A stretch of DNA of 64,000 bases from Coptis chinensis (lineage: Eukaryota; Streptophyta; Magnoliopsida; Ranunculales; Ranunculaceae), in contig CM027381.1 of assembly GCA_015680905.1 (NCBI GenBank), positions 65,027,501 to 65,091,500 on the forward strand. The letters are read 5' to 3'. Position numbers and translations under genes: made by a program. The notes under the pieces were generated by a model. That model saw only the letters and a program-made list of their open reading frames with translations. It had not been told where the DNA came from and did no database searches. Of the stretch, positions 54,766 through 64,000 are shown piece by piece (position 1 is the first letter of the stretch; every line of letters starts with the position of its first letter).

Positions 54766-55560
54766 GAAGACTAAGACAAAACTCTAACTCTCTCACCCTT
54801 TAGTTAATTAACCCTTCCATTAGATAATAAATTAGTTTTCTTTTTTAGTTCAACCCTAGTGATTGTTTTATCAGCCTAATCACCATTAATTCAATTCAAG
54901 TTATCTTTAATAAGTTAGTTCTTCATCATGTCTTATTCTTATTCTTTTAATTATGATAATCTAATGAATCATAGCTAAACCTCCATTAGAGGGGTTTGAT
55001 TGAAGTTTTGATGAAGACTTGATGTGTTAGTGTAGAATAAGTTGTAGTAAAATATTTCACTCTAGAAGGTAGTTAATTCACCATGAGAATGGGTTTAAAT
55101 TGCCTCACATACTAATTATTGGTTGGTAGAGATTTCCATGAATAATTAAGGATTAAAAAGATCCAAACTTTATGTGAAAACATAAAGATTAGGATTGCAA
55201 CAAATCTATACTAGCCTATTAAGTTTTAATCAAGGTGGAATCAAATCCCCCTAATACCTTTCTTCTTATTCACATCTTCTCATTTAAATTGCCATAGTAT
55301 AATTTAGAATATGTTAGTTAGTTAATTCCCACATATTAGTATAATTAAATTATTGCTCTCATTGATATTGTAGGATTGTTTAAGTTTGAGAAATTATTAC
55401 GTCTAAGAAACTAGGAGTGGAATGAATTCTGACTCCCTTTTATTATAAGATAATCGAGAGTAGAACTTTGATAAACAACTAGAGTATTAATTCACGTTTT
55501 TACTTCTGCCGAGTTTAATTAGTTAAGTAGGAGTAAAACTCAGCTTATATAGATATCAAA

Positions 55561-55573
55561 TGGCGCCGCTGCC
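55561..55573 (+). other. Primer-binding site of element C
   Basis: TGGCGCCGCTGCC starts two bases after the LTR end. It is close to the tRNA-Asp site TGGCGCCGTTGCC usual for Athila elements (from memory). Confidence 0.85.
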
Positions 55574-55706
55574 ATTTTAGTTTTGTTAGATTAGTTTCCC
55601 ATCGTGTTTTCAATTCTATACACAATCCCATTTCACCCACCCACCCGATTGTTTGGTTCTAACTGTGGTTGTTTTTTCAGAAATTTCTTTTGAAACAGTA
55701 CCTTGA

Positions 55707-55838
55707 GTGCGCCCGTGCCTTCTTAACTTTATCATTTGAGCGCGCCCGCCCTCTTGTTACTGGAATTTTTTTTTTGAACAGTACCTTGAGCGCGCCCGTG
55801 CCCTTGTTTACCCTATATTTGAGCACACCCGCACCCCT
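55707..55838 (+). repeat. GC-rich leader repeats ahead of gag (element C)
   Basis: Four units follow each other: TTGAGTGCGCCCGTGCC, TTGAGCGCGCCCGCCCT, TTGAGCGCGCCCGTGCCC and TTGAGCACACCCGCACCC. They lie 250-390 bp upstream of the gag ATG, in an otherwise AT-rich leader. Confidence 0.8.
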
Positions 55839-56093
55839 TCTAAAGAAATCCGATTTTCACAGGTTAGTCACCGGCTCTTGTTTTGTCTAAGTTATTTTTA
55901 CTATTCAGTGTTCCGACCTTCTTTAATACACTGAGATCGCATATCAAAGACGTTATTCATAAGCGTAGCAAGGAGGGATTTAGGTACTCCTTCTTTCACT
56001 CCTCGTCTCTACTGTCAGAGGAGTTTAATTCTAGTATATCATATTGTTTGACTGCTGCTAGTGGTTTTTTATTCATATTGGCCTTAGCCTTGC

Positions 56094-57997
56094 ATGAGAT
56101 TAAGGTCCGGTAAGAGTAAACCATCTAACGTTATTTATCGTAAATGTCAACGCACACGCCTATCTAGAAAATCGCACACTACACCTGCATTAATGACTGA
56201 AGAAACAAAGACTCCTCTCTCTGATTTTTACAAAGCCCTAAGTCATGCATCGTTCTTGCAGACCCAGTGGGGGATTTTCGAATTCCCCCGAATATATTTA
56301 ATTTGTTACCGGTTTTTCATGGGTTAGACTACGAGAAGCCTTATCAACATATGCGTAGAATAGAACAAGTTTTTACCACATTTCACTATCTTACCGTAGA
56401 TTCGAAACAAATTAAACTAAGGGTGTTTCCTTTCACCCTAGCCGATAAGGCGACATCTTGGTTAACTGCCCAAACGCCTAATTCTGTGGACTCATGAGCC
56501 AAACTTGTTCAATTGTTCATGGAACAGTTTTACCCACCACTGAAGATAGATGAAATGCTTCAAAAGATTCATTTCTTCCGCCAGAATCCTCATGAATCCT
56601 TTTCAGAGGCCTGTAATCGTTTCACTGATCTTCTCATCGAGTGTCCACATCATAACCTTGCGAAAGACACGCTTGTTCGTGCCTTTTTCAAAGGGCTTTT
56701 ACATCACCATAAAGAGGTTCTTGATATGATGACTGGGGGTAGTTTCCTTAGTAAAGGAGCCTCAGAGGCTTATAGGTTTTTAGAAGATCAATCTAAGCAT
56801 AATAATAACTGGTGGGGGGGCGATATTGACATCCCCCGCTCCGCTAATTCTTCTTTCACAGTTAAGGCTACCAGTATGTTTGAGGTTAAATCTAATCTCG
56901 AGCTTAGAACTCTAATCGAATCCCTCACAACAAAAAAGGTAGAAGCCATTTCTATTCAACAGAAGCCTACTCCTGTCATGAACATCAACTCTCTTTCATG
57001 TAATTTATGTTACAACCTTGAGCATACCGACTCCTATTGTCCTCTTGTCTATGAACAACTATCACAACCACCATCACATCCGGTTAATGTTTGCTCCATT
57101 AATAGGCAACCTAACGCACCTTAGAGACAAAGTTGGTGAAATAATCAACAAGTTACACCTTTAGGATTTAATAATCAAAATTTTAGGCCAACAAACAATT
57201 ACAACCAAGCTCCACCAAGACAAAGACAAGGACAAGGGAATTATAATAATTATAATAATTATAACAATAACAATAGAGGTATCGTGCTGGTTAATAATAA
57301 CTATTACAACCCACCCATTAATAATCAACGCGAGATAGTTCCAGTCACACCACCTGTGGCCACTACACCTTCACAACCAGGTCATTTCAAAGCCTACATG
57401 CAAGCTAACCAACAAATTTTACAATCTATTAATCATTCCATACAACAGTTAGCCCAAGAGAAAGCCCAACTAAAAGGTGTGTTTTCAGGTCAAGCTATAT
57501 CTAATCCTAAAATACCAAACACAGCCTTTAAAGTAACCGGTAATACTAGTAATGAAAACTTAAACATAGGTGAGTTAAATGTCATCACCACTCTCCGTTC
57601 TGGCAAAGTGGTTGACAACGTCGTAACTATGCACATTAATACACCACCAGTGGTCGTTGAAATTGAAAAATTACTAGATACCGATATAGAAACTGAAAAT
57701 CCTACTCCTGTAGAGGTACCAGTTAAACCACAACCCAATAGGAAAGTGGCCAAGGTTAAAACTCCTATTGATCCATATGCTAAATATAGAAAGAAACCAC
57801 CGTTTCTCCAGAGACTAGCCATGTTAAACAAGGATACAAATTTTGACGAGATTAGGGAAGTTTTTAAAAATCTAACGATAAACCTACCTTTTCTTGAAGC
57901 TATTAAAAAATTACCACAACATGCTAAGTTTCTAAAAGAGTTGTGCACTACTAGGCGGAAAACGAACATTCCAAAAGACACCTTTTTAACTGAATAG
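56094..57997 (+). pseudogene. Element C gag
   Basis: The ATG at 56094 (MRLRSGKSK, basic) matches the start in element A. A frameshift near 56260 leads to GDFRIPPNIFNLLPVFHGLD and LRVFPFTLADKATSWL. A TGA near 56496 precedes 56513-57124 with FMEQFYPP, FSEACNRFTDLLIECPHHN and the knuckle C-NL-C-YNLE-H-TDSY-C. After another stop an Asn-rich stretch and 57284-57997 follow (ELNVITTLRSGKVVDN, then DPYAKYRKKPPFLQRLAM). It ends at a stop where the protease should continue. Confidence 0.9.
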
Positions 57998-58885
57998 TTT
58001 CCCACTCTATCTGAACATAATGGAATCGTTAAGTACAAGAACTTTGGTCGTCCTATTGTACAATGCATCTTAGGGGATAGCCACATGACAACTGTGCGAT
58101 TAGACCTGGGGGCGAGTATTAACTTACTCCCTTATTATCTATATAAACAAATAGGTATACAAGATATGCAACCAACTAAAATGACGTTGCAATTAGCTGA
58201 TCGTTCTATTAAGTATCTTAAGGGTGTTATTGAAAACATGATGGTTAAAGTTCAAGATTTTTAATACCCATCAAACTTCGTTATCCTCAACACAGAAGTC
58301 GCTAACAACTCTGTTCCTATCATTTTAGGGCGTCCTTTCTTAGCAACTGCCAACGCGGTCTTAAACTGCCGCGATGGTTCGATGTCTATGTCCTTTGGTC
58401 ATCTTTCTGTTGAGGTAAATATTTTCAAAATGATGTAACAGTTACCCAATACGACTATTGATGGAGAAGTTAGCATGATCGAGAGCTTAGCTCAAGATTA
58501 TTTCAACAATACGTTTCCAGATAATCAGATGCACCAATTCCTTTCATTGGGAAGTTCCGACTTCGACGATGATTCTTACTTAGAGGAAGTCAACGCCTTT
58601 TTCGAGTCTACTCCTATCTTAGATCCTTCTGTAGCTCCATCTTTCGAGTTTGAATACCTCTTACCTAAACAAGTCTTCACTACTCAAGACGAGGACCCTC
58701 CGAAAGCCTTTTTACCCATTCCTCCCACCCCTGTGCTTAAACCTTTTCCTACTGAGTTGAAATATATCCAGCTTGATCCAGATGGTAGTCATCTGGTGAT
58801 CATATCTTCTCAGTTATCTACTGATGAAGAGGCACGTTTGATTAGGGTGATTAGGGAACATCGTTCCGCGATTGGTTGGCCCTAG
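57998..58885 (+). pseudogene. Element C protease and linker
   Basis: It reads RLDLGASINLLPYYLYKQIG (catalytic DLGA near 58106-58120), LADRSIKYLKGVIENMM and ILGRPFLATANAVLNCRDGS, with stops near 58262 and 58437. The open linker 58475-58885 is acidic and contains FTTQDEDPPKAFLPIPPTP, then SAIGWP at the RT boundary. Confidence 0.88.
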
Positions 58886-59850
58886 ACTACATTAAGGGGA
58901 TTGACCCTAGTGTATGCACGCATCGTATACATTTGAAGGATAATGTGAAGACTTCATGCAAACCTCAGCGTCGGTTGATCCCTGCCATGAAAGAGGTGGT
59001 CAGGGAAGAAGTCTTATGGTTACTCGATGCGGGTATCATATATCCCATCTCCGATAGCGAATAGGTAAGCCCCATTCACGTAGTTCCTAAAAAATCAGGG
59101 GTTACCATTATGCGTAATATTGCGGGTGAATATGTTTCCACACGAGTTCCTATGAAATGGAGGATTTATATTGATTACAGACATTTAAACGCTATGACAC
59201 AAAAGGATCACTTTCCTTTACCTTTTATAGATCAGATGCTTGAACGTCTAGCTAGTCATGCTTATTATTGTTTTTTAGATGGCTACTCTGACTATTTTCA
59301 GATCATTATCGATCCTGACGACTAAGACAAGACTACCTTCACATGTCCTTTTGGAATATATGCCTATAAACGAATGCCTTTCGGCCTTTGTAATAATCCT
59401 GGTACCTTCCAACAGTGTATGCTTTATATCATTAGTGACATGGTGGAGCGCTTCATGGAAGTTTTCATGGATGATTTTTCTTTCTATGGAGAATTTTTTA
59501 GTGAATGCATGTCTAACCTTTCCAAGGTGTTGACACGGTGTGAGGAAAATAATATGGTTTTAAATTGGGAAAAATGTCATTTTATGGTAAAAAGAGGAAT
59601 AGTGCTAGGTCATATTGTATCTAGTGACGGCATAGTAGTAGATAAGGCCAAATTAAATAAAATAGCGTCTCTACCTATACCACGGACTATCCGTGACATT
59701 ATAGCCTTTTTAGGCCATGCAGGTTTCTATAGGCGTTTTATTAAGGATTTTTCAAAACTAGCTGGGCCTTTAACTAATCTGCTTTTAAAAGATGCCATAT
59801 TTGATTTTAATTATGATTGCAAACAGGCTTTTGAAACTTTAAAATCTGCT
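58876..59850 (+). pseudogene. Element C reverse transcriptase
   Basis: The order is complete: GIDPSVCTHRIHLKD, REEVLWLLDAGIIYPISDSE (stop after it), WRIYIDYRHLNAMTQKDHFP, FLDGYSDYFQI, RMPFGLCNNPGTFQ, the catalytic VFMDDFSFYG, NWEKCHFMV and LGHIVSSDGIVVDKAK. Stops lie at about 59060 and 59322. This is the reference against which B's deletion is seen. Confidence 0.92.
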
Positions 59851-60300
59851 TTAACTTCTGCACCGATTATACAGCCTCCCGATTGGTCTAAACCTTTCGA
59901 GCTTATGTGTGACACTAGCGATTATGCTGTTGGTGCCGTGTTAGGCTAGAAACTAGATGATAAGTCCACTGTTATTTATTTTGCTAGTAAGACTTTAAAT
60001 GATGCGCAACGAAATTACACTACTACGGAAAAGGAATTTTTAGCTGTGGTTTATGCTTTAGATAAGTTCCGTCCTTATTTGGTTGGTTCAAAGACCTTAG
60101 TCTACACTGACTATGCAACTCTTAGGTACCTTCTCGCCAAGAAGGATGCTAAACAGAAATTAATCTGATGGATTCTTCTCCTGCAAGAGTTTATCCTAGA
60201 AATTAAGGATAAACGAGGGGTCGAAAATATAGTTGTCGATCACTTATCTAGACCAACCAATGACAGTGATAGTGATTCTAAGTCCATACCTGATTCTTTT
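59851..60300 (+). pseudogene. Element C RNase H
   Basis: It reads MCDTSDYAVGAVLG (stop after it, near 59947), [20 protein letters not shown] and [18 protein letters not shown], then a stop near 60166. VDHLSRPTND marks the usual end of the connection to integrase. Confidence 0.88.
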
Positions 60301-61675
60301 CCTCATGAGCATCTTTATTCTATTTTTTCTTCACCTTGCTATGCCGACATTGTGAATTATTTAGCTTCTAATATTATTCCTGATGTTTGGTCAAGAAATG
60401 AACGTAAAAGATTTTTTGCCAGAGTTAAGCTATACTACTGGGATGAGCCCTACTTTTTTAAGTATTATGCGGATCAGATTATTCGTCATTGTATTCCCCA
60501 GTGGGAATATAATAAGGTTTTATCCTTCTGCCATGACAAAGAGTGTGGTGGCCATTTTAATGGTATGAAAACGGCAACTAAAGTTCTGTAATGTGGTTTT
60601 CATTGGCATACCCTTTTTAAAGATGCCCAAGTTCACTGCAAGACGTGTGTTCGCTGCCAACAACTTAGTGGTATCACTAAATATAATATGATGCCTTTAA
60701 ATCCCATTATGGTAGTAATTTTTTTTGATGTATGGAGCATTGATTTCATAGGTCCTTTTCCTATTTTCCATGGTTTTATTTATATTATTGTTGTCGTGGA
60801 CTACATTTCCAAATGGATAGAGGTCATGGCTTGCCGTAGTAATGACCATAAAACAGTTGTATTTTTTGTTAAGGAATACATTTTCTATCGTTTTGCCATC
60901 CCTAAAGCTATCATCAGTGATGGCGAAATACATTTTTGCAATAGAGTTGTTGCTTCGTTAGTTAAGAAGTACGAAGTTACTCATAAGGTGGCTACTCATT
61001 ATCATCCACATACTAGTGGCCAAGTAGAAGTCTCTAATAGGGAAATTAAAAAAAATATTAGAAACGACAATCAATCCTGAATAGAAAGATTGGTCTAAAC
61101 GTCTAACTGATGTCTTATGGGCTTATCAGACAGCTTTTAAAACTCTTATAGGAATGTCTCCCTTTAGACTTGTGTTTGGAAAACCTTGTCACTTGCCTGT
61201 TGAATTGGAGCACTATGCTCTGTGGGCTATAAAAAGCATGAACTTCAATATTGATGAGGCAGGTGTCAAGCATAAATTGCAATTAAATGAGCTTGAAGAA
61301 ATCCGTAATGATTTTTATGATCTCGTGAAGGATTATAAAGCTAACATGAAACGTGTTCATGATAAACAGATTTTGAGTAAAAAGTTTGTGGTTGGTCAAA
61401 AGGTTTTGCTTTACAACTCTTGTTTGCATATTTTCCCAAGAAAATTAAAAACCCGTTGGTCTGGTCCTTTTCTAGTTACTGAAGTCACCCTTTACGAGGC
61501 AATCACCTTGGTAAATCCCAAGGACAACAGTACCTTTCAAGTTAATGGCCAATGTTTAAAACATTTTCACGAGTTAATGTCCCCAGATGTGAATGATGTC
61601 CTTTTACAGGACCCTGTCTATGAGGGTCGACCTTTGATGTTTGGTGTACTTCCTTTCATTTCCATATATTGGTGA
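60301..61675 (+). pseudogene. Element C integrase
   Basis: The zinc domain has CHDKECGGHFNGMKTATK (stop near 60589) and CVRCQQLSGIT. The core keeps IDFIGPFPIFHG, IISDGEIHFCN and SGQVEVSNREIKK with D, D and E. A frameshift at about 61050 and a stop at 61078-61080 precede frame 61154-61675, which has [19 protein letters not shown] and the C-terminal [13 protein letters not shown] domain. No chromodomain is present. Confidence 0.9.
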
Positions 61676-61983
61676 GTGTACCACTAAGGTAACCGGTCCC
61701 TCCTTTGGAGTGTGTGGCTGTAAGTACCAGATCCTAAGTCCACGTTTAACATAATTCACCCTTTCCACTCTTGTATTATATGTTTTCTCGGTTTTTGAGT
61801 CATGTTTCTCTATGGAGTGATTTATGTCTTTATTGTTTTATTGTTTTTCTTTATATTAAATATTATTCATAAAAAATAAAAAATATTAAAACCCTATAAA
61901 TAGTAATCTAGCAAGTCTCGAGATTCTGACTTTAAAATATCTACGTTTTTAAAACAAATTTTCTAAACTATGTTTTAAAAAAT

Positions 61984-61998
61984 TTGTTTGTGGGTGAG
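61984..61998 (+). other. PPT-like motif after integrase (element C)
   Basis: TTGTTTGTGGGTGAGG lies about 310 bp past the integrase stop. It is equivalent to 47592-47605 in B. Text on to 62460 is non-coding. Confidence 0.45.
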
Positions 61999-62461
61999 GT
62001 GTTTGGCATTTCCATTCTTGATCGTTTAACTTCATATTCTTGTTGTTTATGCCGTTTAGTCGTATTTTGATTCGGGTTGACACTATCTATGAATTTAGAT
62101 TTTTTTTATCATATAACTTATGTCATTCACGCGTTTCGAGGCGTTTTCCATCTTCTTATATGCCAACCATGGTTAGATTTGAGTTTTCTATAGATTATTG
62201 GATTGTATTTTCTTTGCTGATCATTTTCATAGCTCATTCGCCAAAATCGGACCGTTAATGAATCGGAATTTTTAGTTTTAAATTTTACAAGGCATAGGAC
62301 AGGATGGGCATTATTACAAGATTTGTTTTGGGCTTGAGCCTAAACGAATTTAACCCTACGCGTCACGTGAATCTCACGTGACCCCCTTTTAAAAACCAAA
62401 ACACGATTTTTGGTTTCTCTCCACCTCCAAAAACGCAAGAACAGTCTGAACCCAGAAAACC

Positions 62462-62512
62462 TTGAACGCGCACACCCTCGTCTCCAGCCTAACTTGAGCG
62501 TGCCCGCACCCT
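62462..62512 (+). promoter_or_regulatory. GC-rich leader motif ahead of the extra ORF (element C)
   Basis: CTTGAACGCGCACACCC and CTTGAGCGTGCCCGCACCC lie about 100-145 bp before the ATG at 62606 and match the units ahead of gag at 55707-55838. Confidence 0.5.
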
Positions 62513-62605
62513 AACCTCTACACAACCCCTATCGAAATTTTGATCGAGTGTTTAATTCACTCTCCCCCACTTTGCATTCACCCTAATTTTGAAGTCCAAA
62601 ACCCA

Positions 62606-63671
62606 ATGGCTCCTCAAACCCCAAAAAATTCTTTCGGAACAAGTTTTTAGTTTTCAACAATTTTCACCATTTTTCTGTCACGAAATGCATATTAGGAAGT
62701 GGGAAGGGTTATGGTATTCTACGAAGAATTTTTATCACACTGATTTGGTGTGTGATTTTTACAAGAAGAGGGAGATTGATGGTCGTCGGATTTTTGTGAA
62801 GGTGAATGGTAGTCGGAGGGAATTGACTACAGTAGTGTTGTCTGAGATTACTGGCATTGACCAAAGATCCATCGTAATCACAATGCAGGAATCTTAGTTT
62901 GGTGGAATCGGTCCGTTGATGACGGAGACTATCTTGGAAGGAGTTTACAATGCAAACTCGCATTGTTTTCGTCAGACATCTCTGAGACGAAACCAGTTGG
63001 CTGTGGCTCAGTAGGTTGGTAGAAATGTGATTGCCACCACGAAGGCCAGTGACATCAATTTGAGTTGTCTGCAGATTCTCTGGACCCTTCAAGAAAAGAG
63101 GTATGAGTTTTGCATTCTTGATTTTTTGTTGAATGAGATTAGAGCAGTTGGTAAATTGACCGCAGCCTTCCCTACATTGATTACGAAGGTTATATTGTAT
63201 TGGGGATGTGTTCCGAAGACTGGTAAGATTAATTTTAAGTTGCATGAAAATGCACATATCTATCTGGAATGTATTCAGAGGGATTGGCATTTGTCAGAGG
63301 TTAGGGGTGTTGAAATGGTATCGAATGAGGAAGATGAGGACGACACGATGTGTTTTGATGCAGATGCTTTGGAAATGGCTACTACGGATGTAGCCCGCAT
63401 CTCGTTACTTCATTGGGGCCTGCGAACTCTCCATACTCAGTATGAGACGATTCGTATAGGCCAACGTTCTCTTAATGACCTCTGTGAAGCTATCCAGATT
63501 AGGCAAGGTACCGTTCTCAGTAACCAAGCTAAGCTGCAGCATAATATTCAATTGCTCAGTGATAGTCACCAGGATATCCAGGATAACATGGAGACTCTCG
63601 CTTTGACTAATACGAAGCGTTGGGAAGCCATGGATGTCTTTATGGAGCAACAACGCACATTTCAAGTATAA
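62606..63671 (+). pseudogene. Element C extra ORF, putative plant transposon protein
   Basis: The ATG at 62606 (MAPQTPKNSF) is broken by a stop and a shift. From 62683 the text is KWEGLWYSTKNFYHTDLVCD, RIFVKVNGSRRELTTVVLSE, then a stop near 62895. Frame 63027-63671 continues with SDINLSCLQILWTLQEKR, FPTLITKVILYWGCVP and an acidic patch, then a long helical C-terminus (RQGTVLSNQAKLQHNIQLLS). It is the homologue of 48202-49215. Function unknown; the position is that of env-like ORFs in Athila. Confidence 0.72.
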
Positions 63672-63960
63672 GTTCTAGGACGCCTGCCACCTCATGAGGG
63701 TTCTTCTTCTGCTGACTCTGGCATGCATGAGCGTCGTCGACGTAGGACGGATAGCTCTGGCCCATCCTCATCTCATGGCTAGTTGTTGATTGGATTATTG
63801 TTATTTAGGAAATTTCCCTGTTTTTAGTAGAATTTGATTCCAAGTTGTTTAGTTAAGTAGTTAATATTGGATTATGTATTTGGTTGTTATTTAAATTTCA
63901 AGTTAGTTTAATTTTTGTCCAAGCATGCTATCTATTTTTCATGAATCCCACCTTCTCGAC

Positions 63961-63975
63961 TTGTTTGGGGGTGGG
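63961..63975 (+). other. PPT-like motif after the extra ORF (element C)
   Basis: TTGTTTGGGGGTGGGATT lies 290 bp beyond the ORF stop. The window ends 25 bp later, so what follows is not visible. Confidence 0.5.
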
Positions 63976-64000
63976 ATTATTTGTTTAGCATTGTATTTTA

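Larger units (their letters stand above)
52850..55558 (+). repeat. 5' LTR of element C with a nested insertion
   Basis: Termini TGATA (52850) and TATCA (55558) are complementary. Without the 1,354-bp insertion and its 3-bp duplication the LTR is about 1,352 bp, close to the 1,309-bp LTR of element A. Confidence 0.85.
52850..64000 (+). mobile_element. Element C: Athila-type gypsy element, 3' end outside the window
   Basis: Plus sense. It comprises 5' LTR (52850-55558), PBS, GC-repeat leader, gag, protease, RT, RNase H, integrase and an extra ORF. The window ends before a 3' LTR. It retains every pol domain, including the RT FMDDF block and the integrase catalytic D that B lacks, yet has many stops. 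It interrupts the 3' region of B, so it is younger than B in this locus. Confidence 0.88.

Noticed and set aside
1..64000. CRISPR array, tRNA or rRNA gene, or bacterial-type defence system
   Set aside because: The repeats are plant minisatellites or LTRs, no tRNA or rRNA sequence was recognised, and the protein content is plant retroelement and plant gene fragments.

Overview
The window is nuclear DNA of a flowering plant, probably a eudicot. It is AT-rich and consists almost entirely of nested, decayed LTR retrotransposons. Identifiable pieces are one Ty1/copia element, Ty3/gypsy elements of Tat type and of Athila type, and a Harbinger-like DNA transposon. Fragments of plant genes are also present: a MATE transporter, the oxidase-like N-terminus of cyclopropane-fatty-acid synthase, and the C-terminus of a FAB1-type lipid kinase. 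I found no intact host gene, tRNA, rRNA or CRISPR array. Every long coding region carries stops or frameshifts. Coordinates come from reading the sequence by eye, and identity counts are hand counts.

Layout. 1-2466: AT-rich repeats and a palindromic minisatellite (about 1246-1832). 2467-8095: complete copia element on the minus strand with two LTRs, PBS, PPT and a near-matching 5-bp target duplication. 8096-12504: a LINE-like RNase H fragment, a dispersed LTR-like repeat (second copy at 28324-29138), minisatellites, and the 3' end of a Tat-type element. 12879-26393 is the most informative part. A 297-bp host segment occurs twice, on either side of a 4,983-bp minus-strand LTR element (13186-18168) that carries MATE and cyclopropane-synthase fragments. 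The second 297-bp copy is split by a 7.9-kb Tat element (18246-26168) flanked by TTAAG, while the first copy keeps the unoccupied TTAAG site. 26394-32650: anonymous DNA, a decayed Tat antisense ORF with its LTR, and the FAB1 fragment.

32651-64000 is an Athila-type cluster. It holds a 349-bp foldback made of LTR ends, element D (3' region only, minus), element A (gag-protease only, minus), element B (truncated gag to integrase plus two extra ORFs, plus strand), and element C (plus strand, 5' LTR to an extra ORF, running off the window). C lies inside the 3' region of B, and C's 5' LTR itself contains a 1,354-bp Harbinger-like insertion.

How the parts relate. None of these elements looks autonomous. 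The Tat copy has lost reverse transcriptase, B has lost the RT catalytic block and one integrase catalytic aspartate, A has no RT or integrase and an altered protease site, and C has many stops. The least expected pattern is a cassette layout in the Athila elements. A GC-rich motif close to GAGCGCGCCCG precedes gag and each extra ORF, and a PPT-like TTTGGGGGT lies about 290-390 bp beyond each post-integrase ORF and beyond integrase itself.
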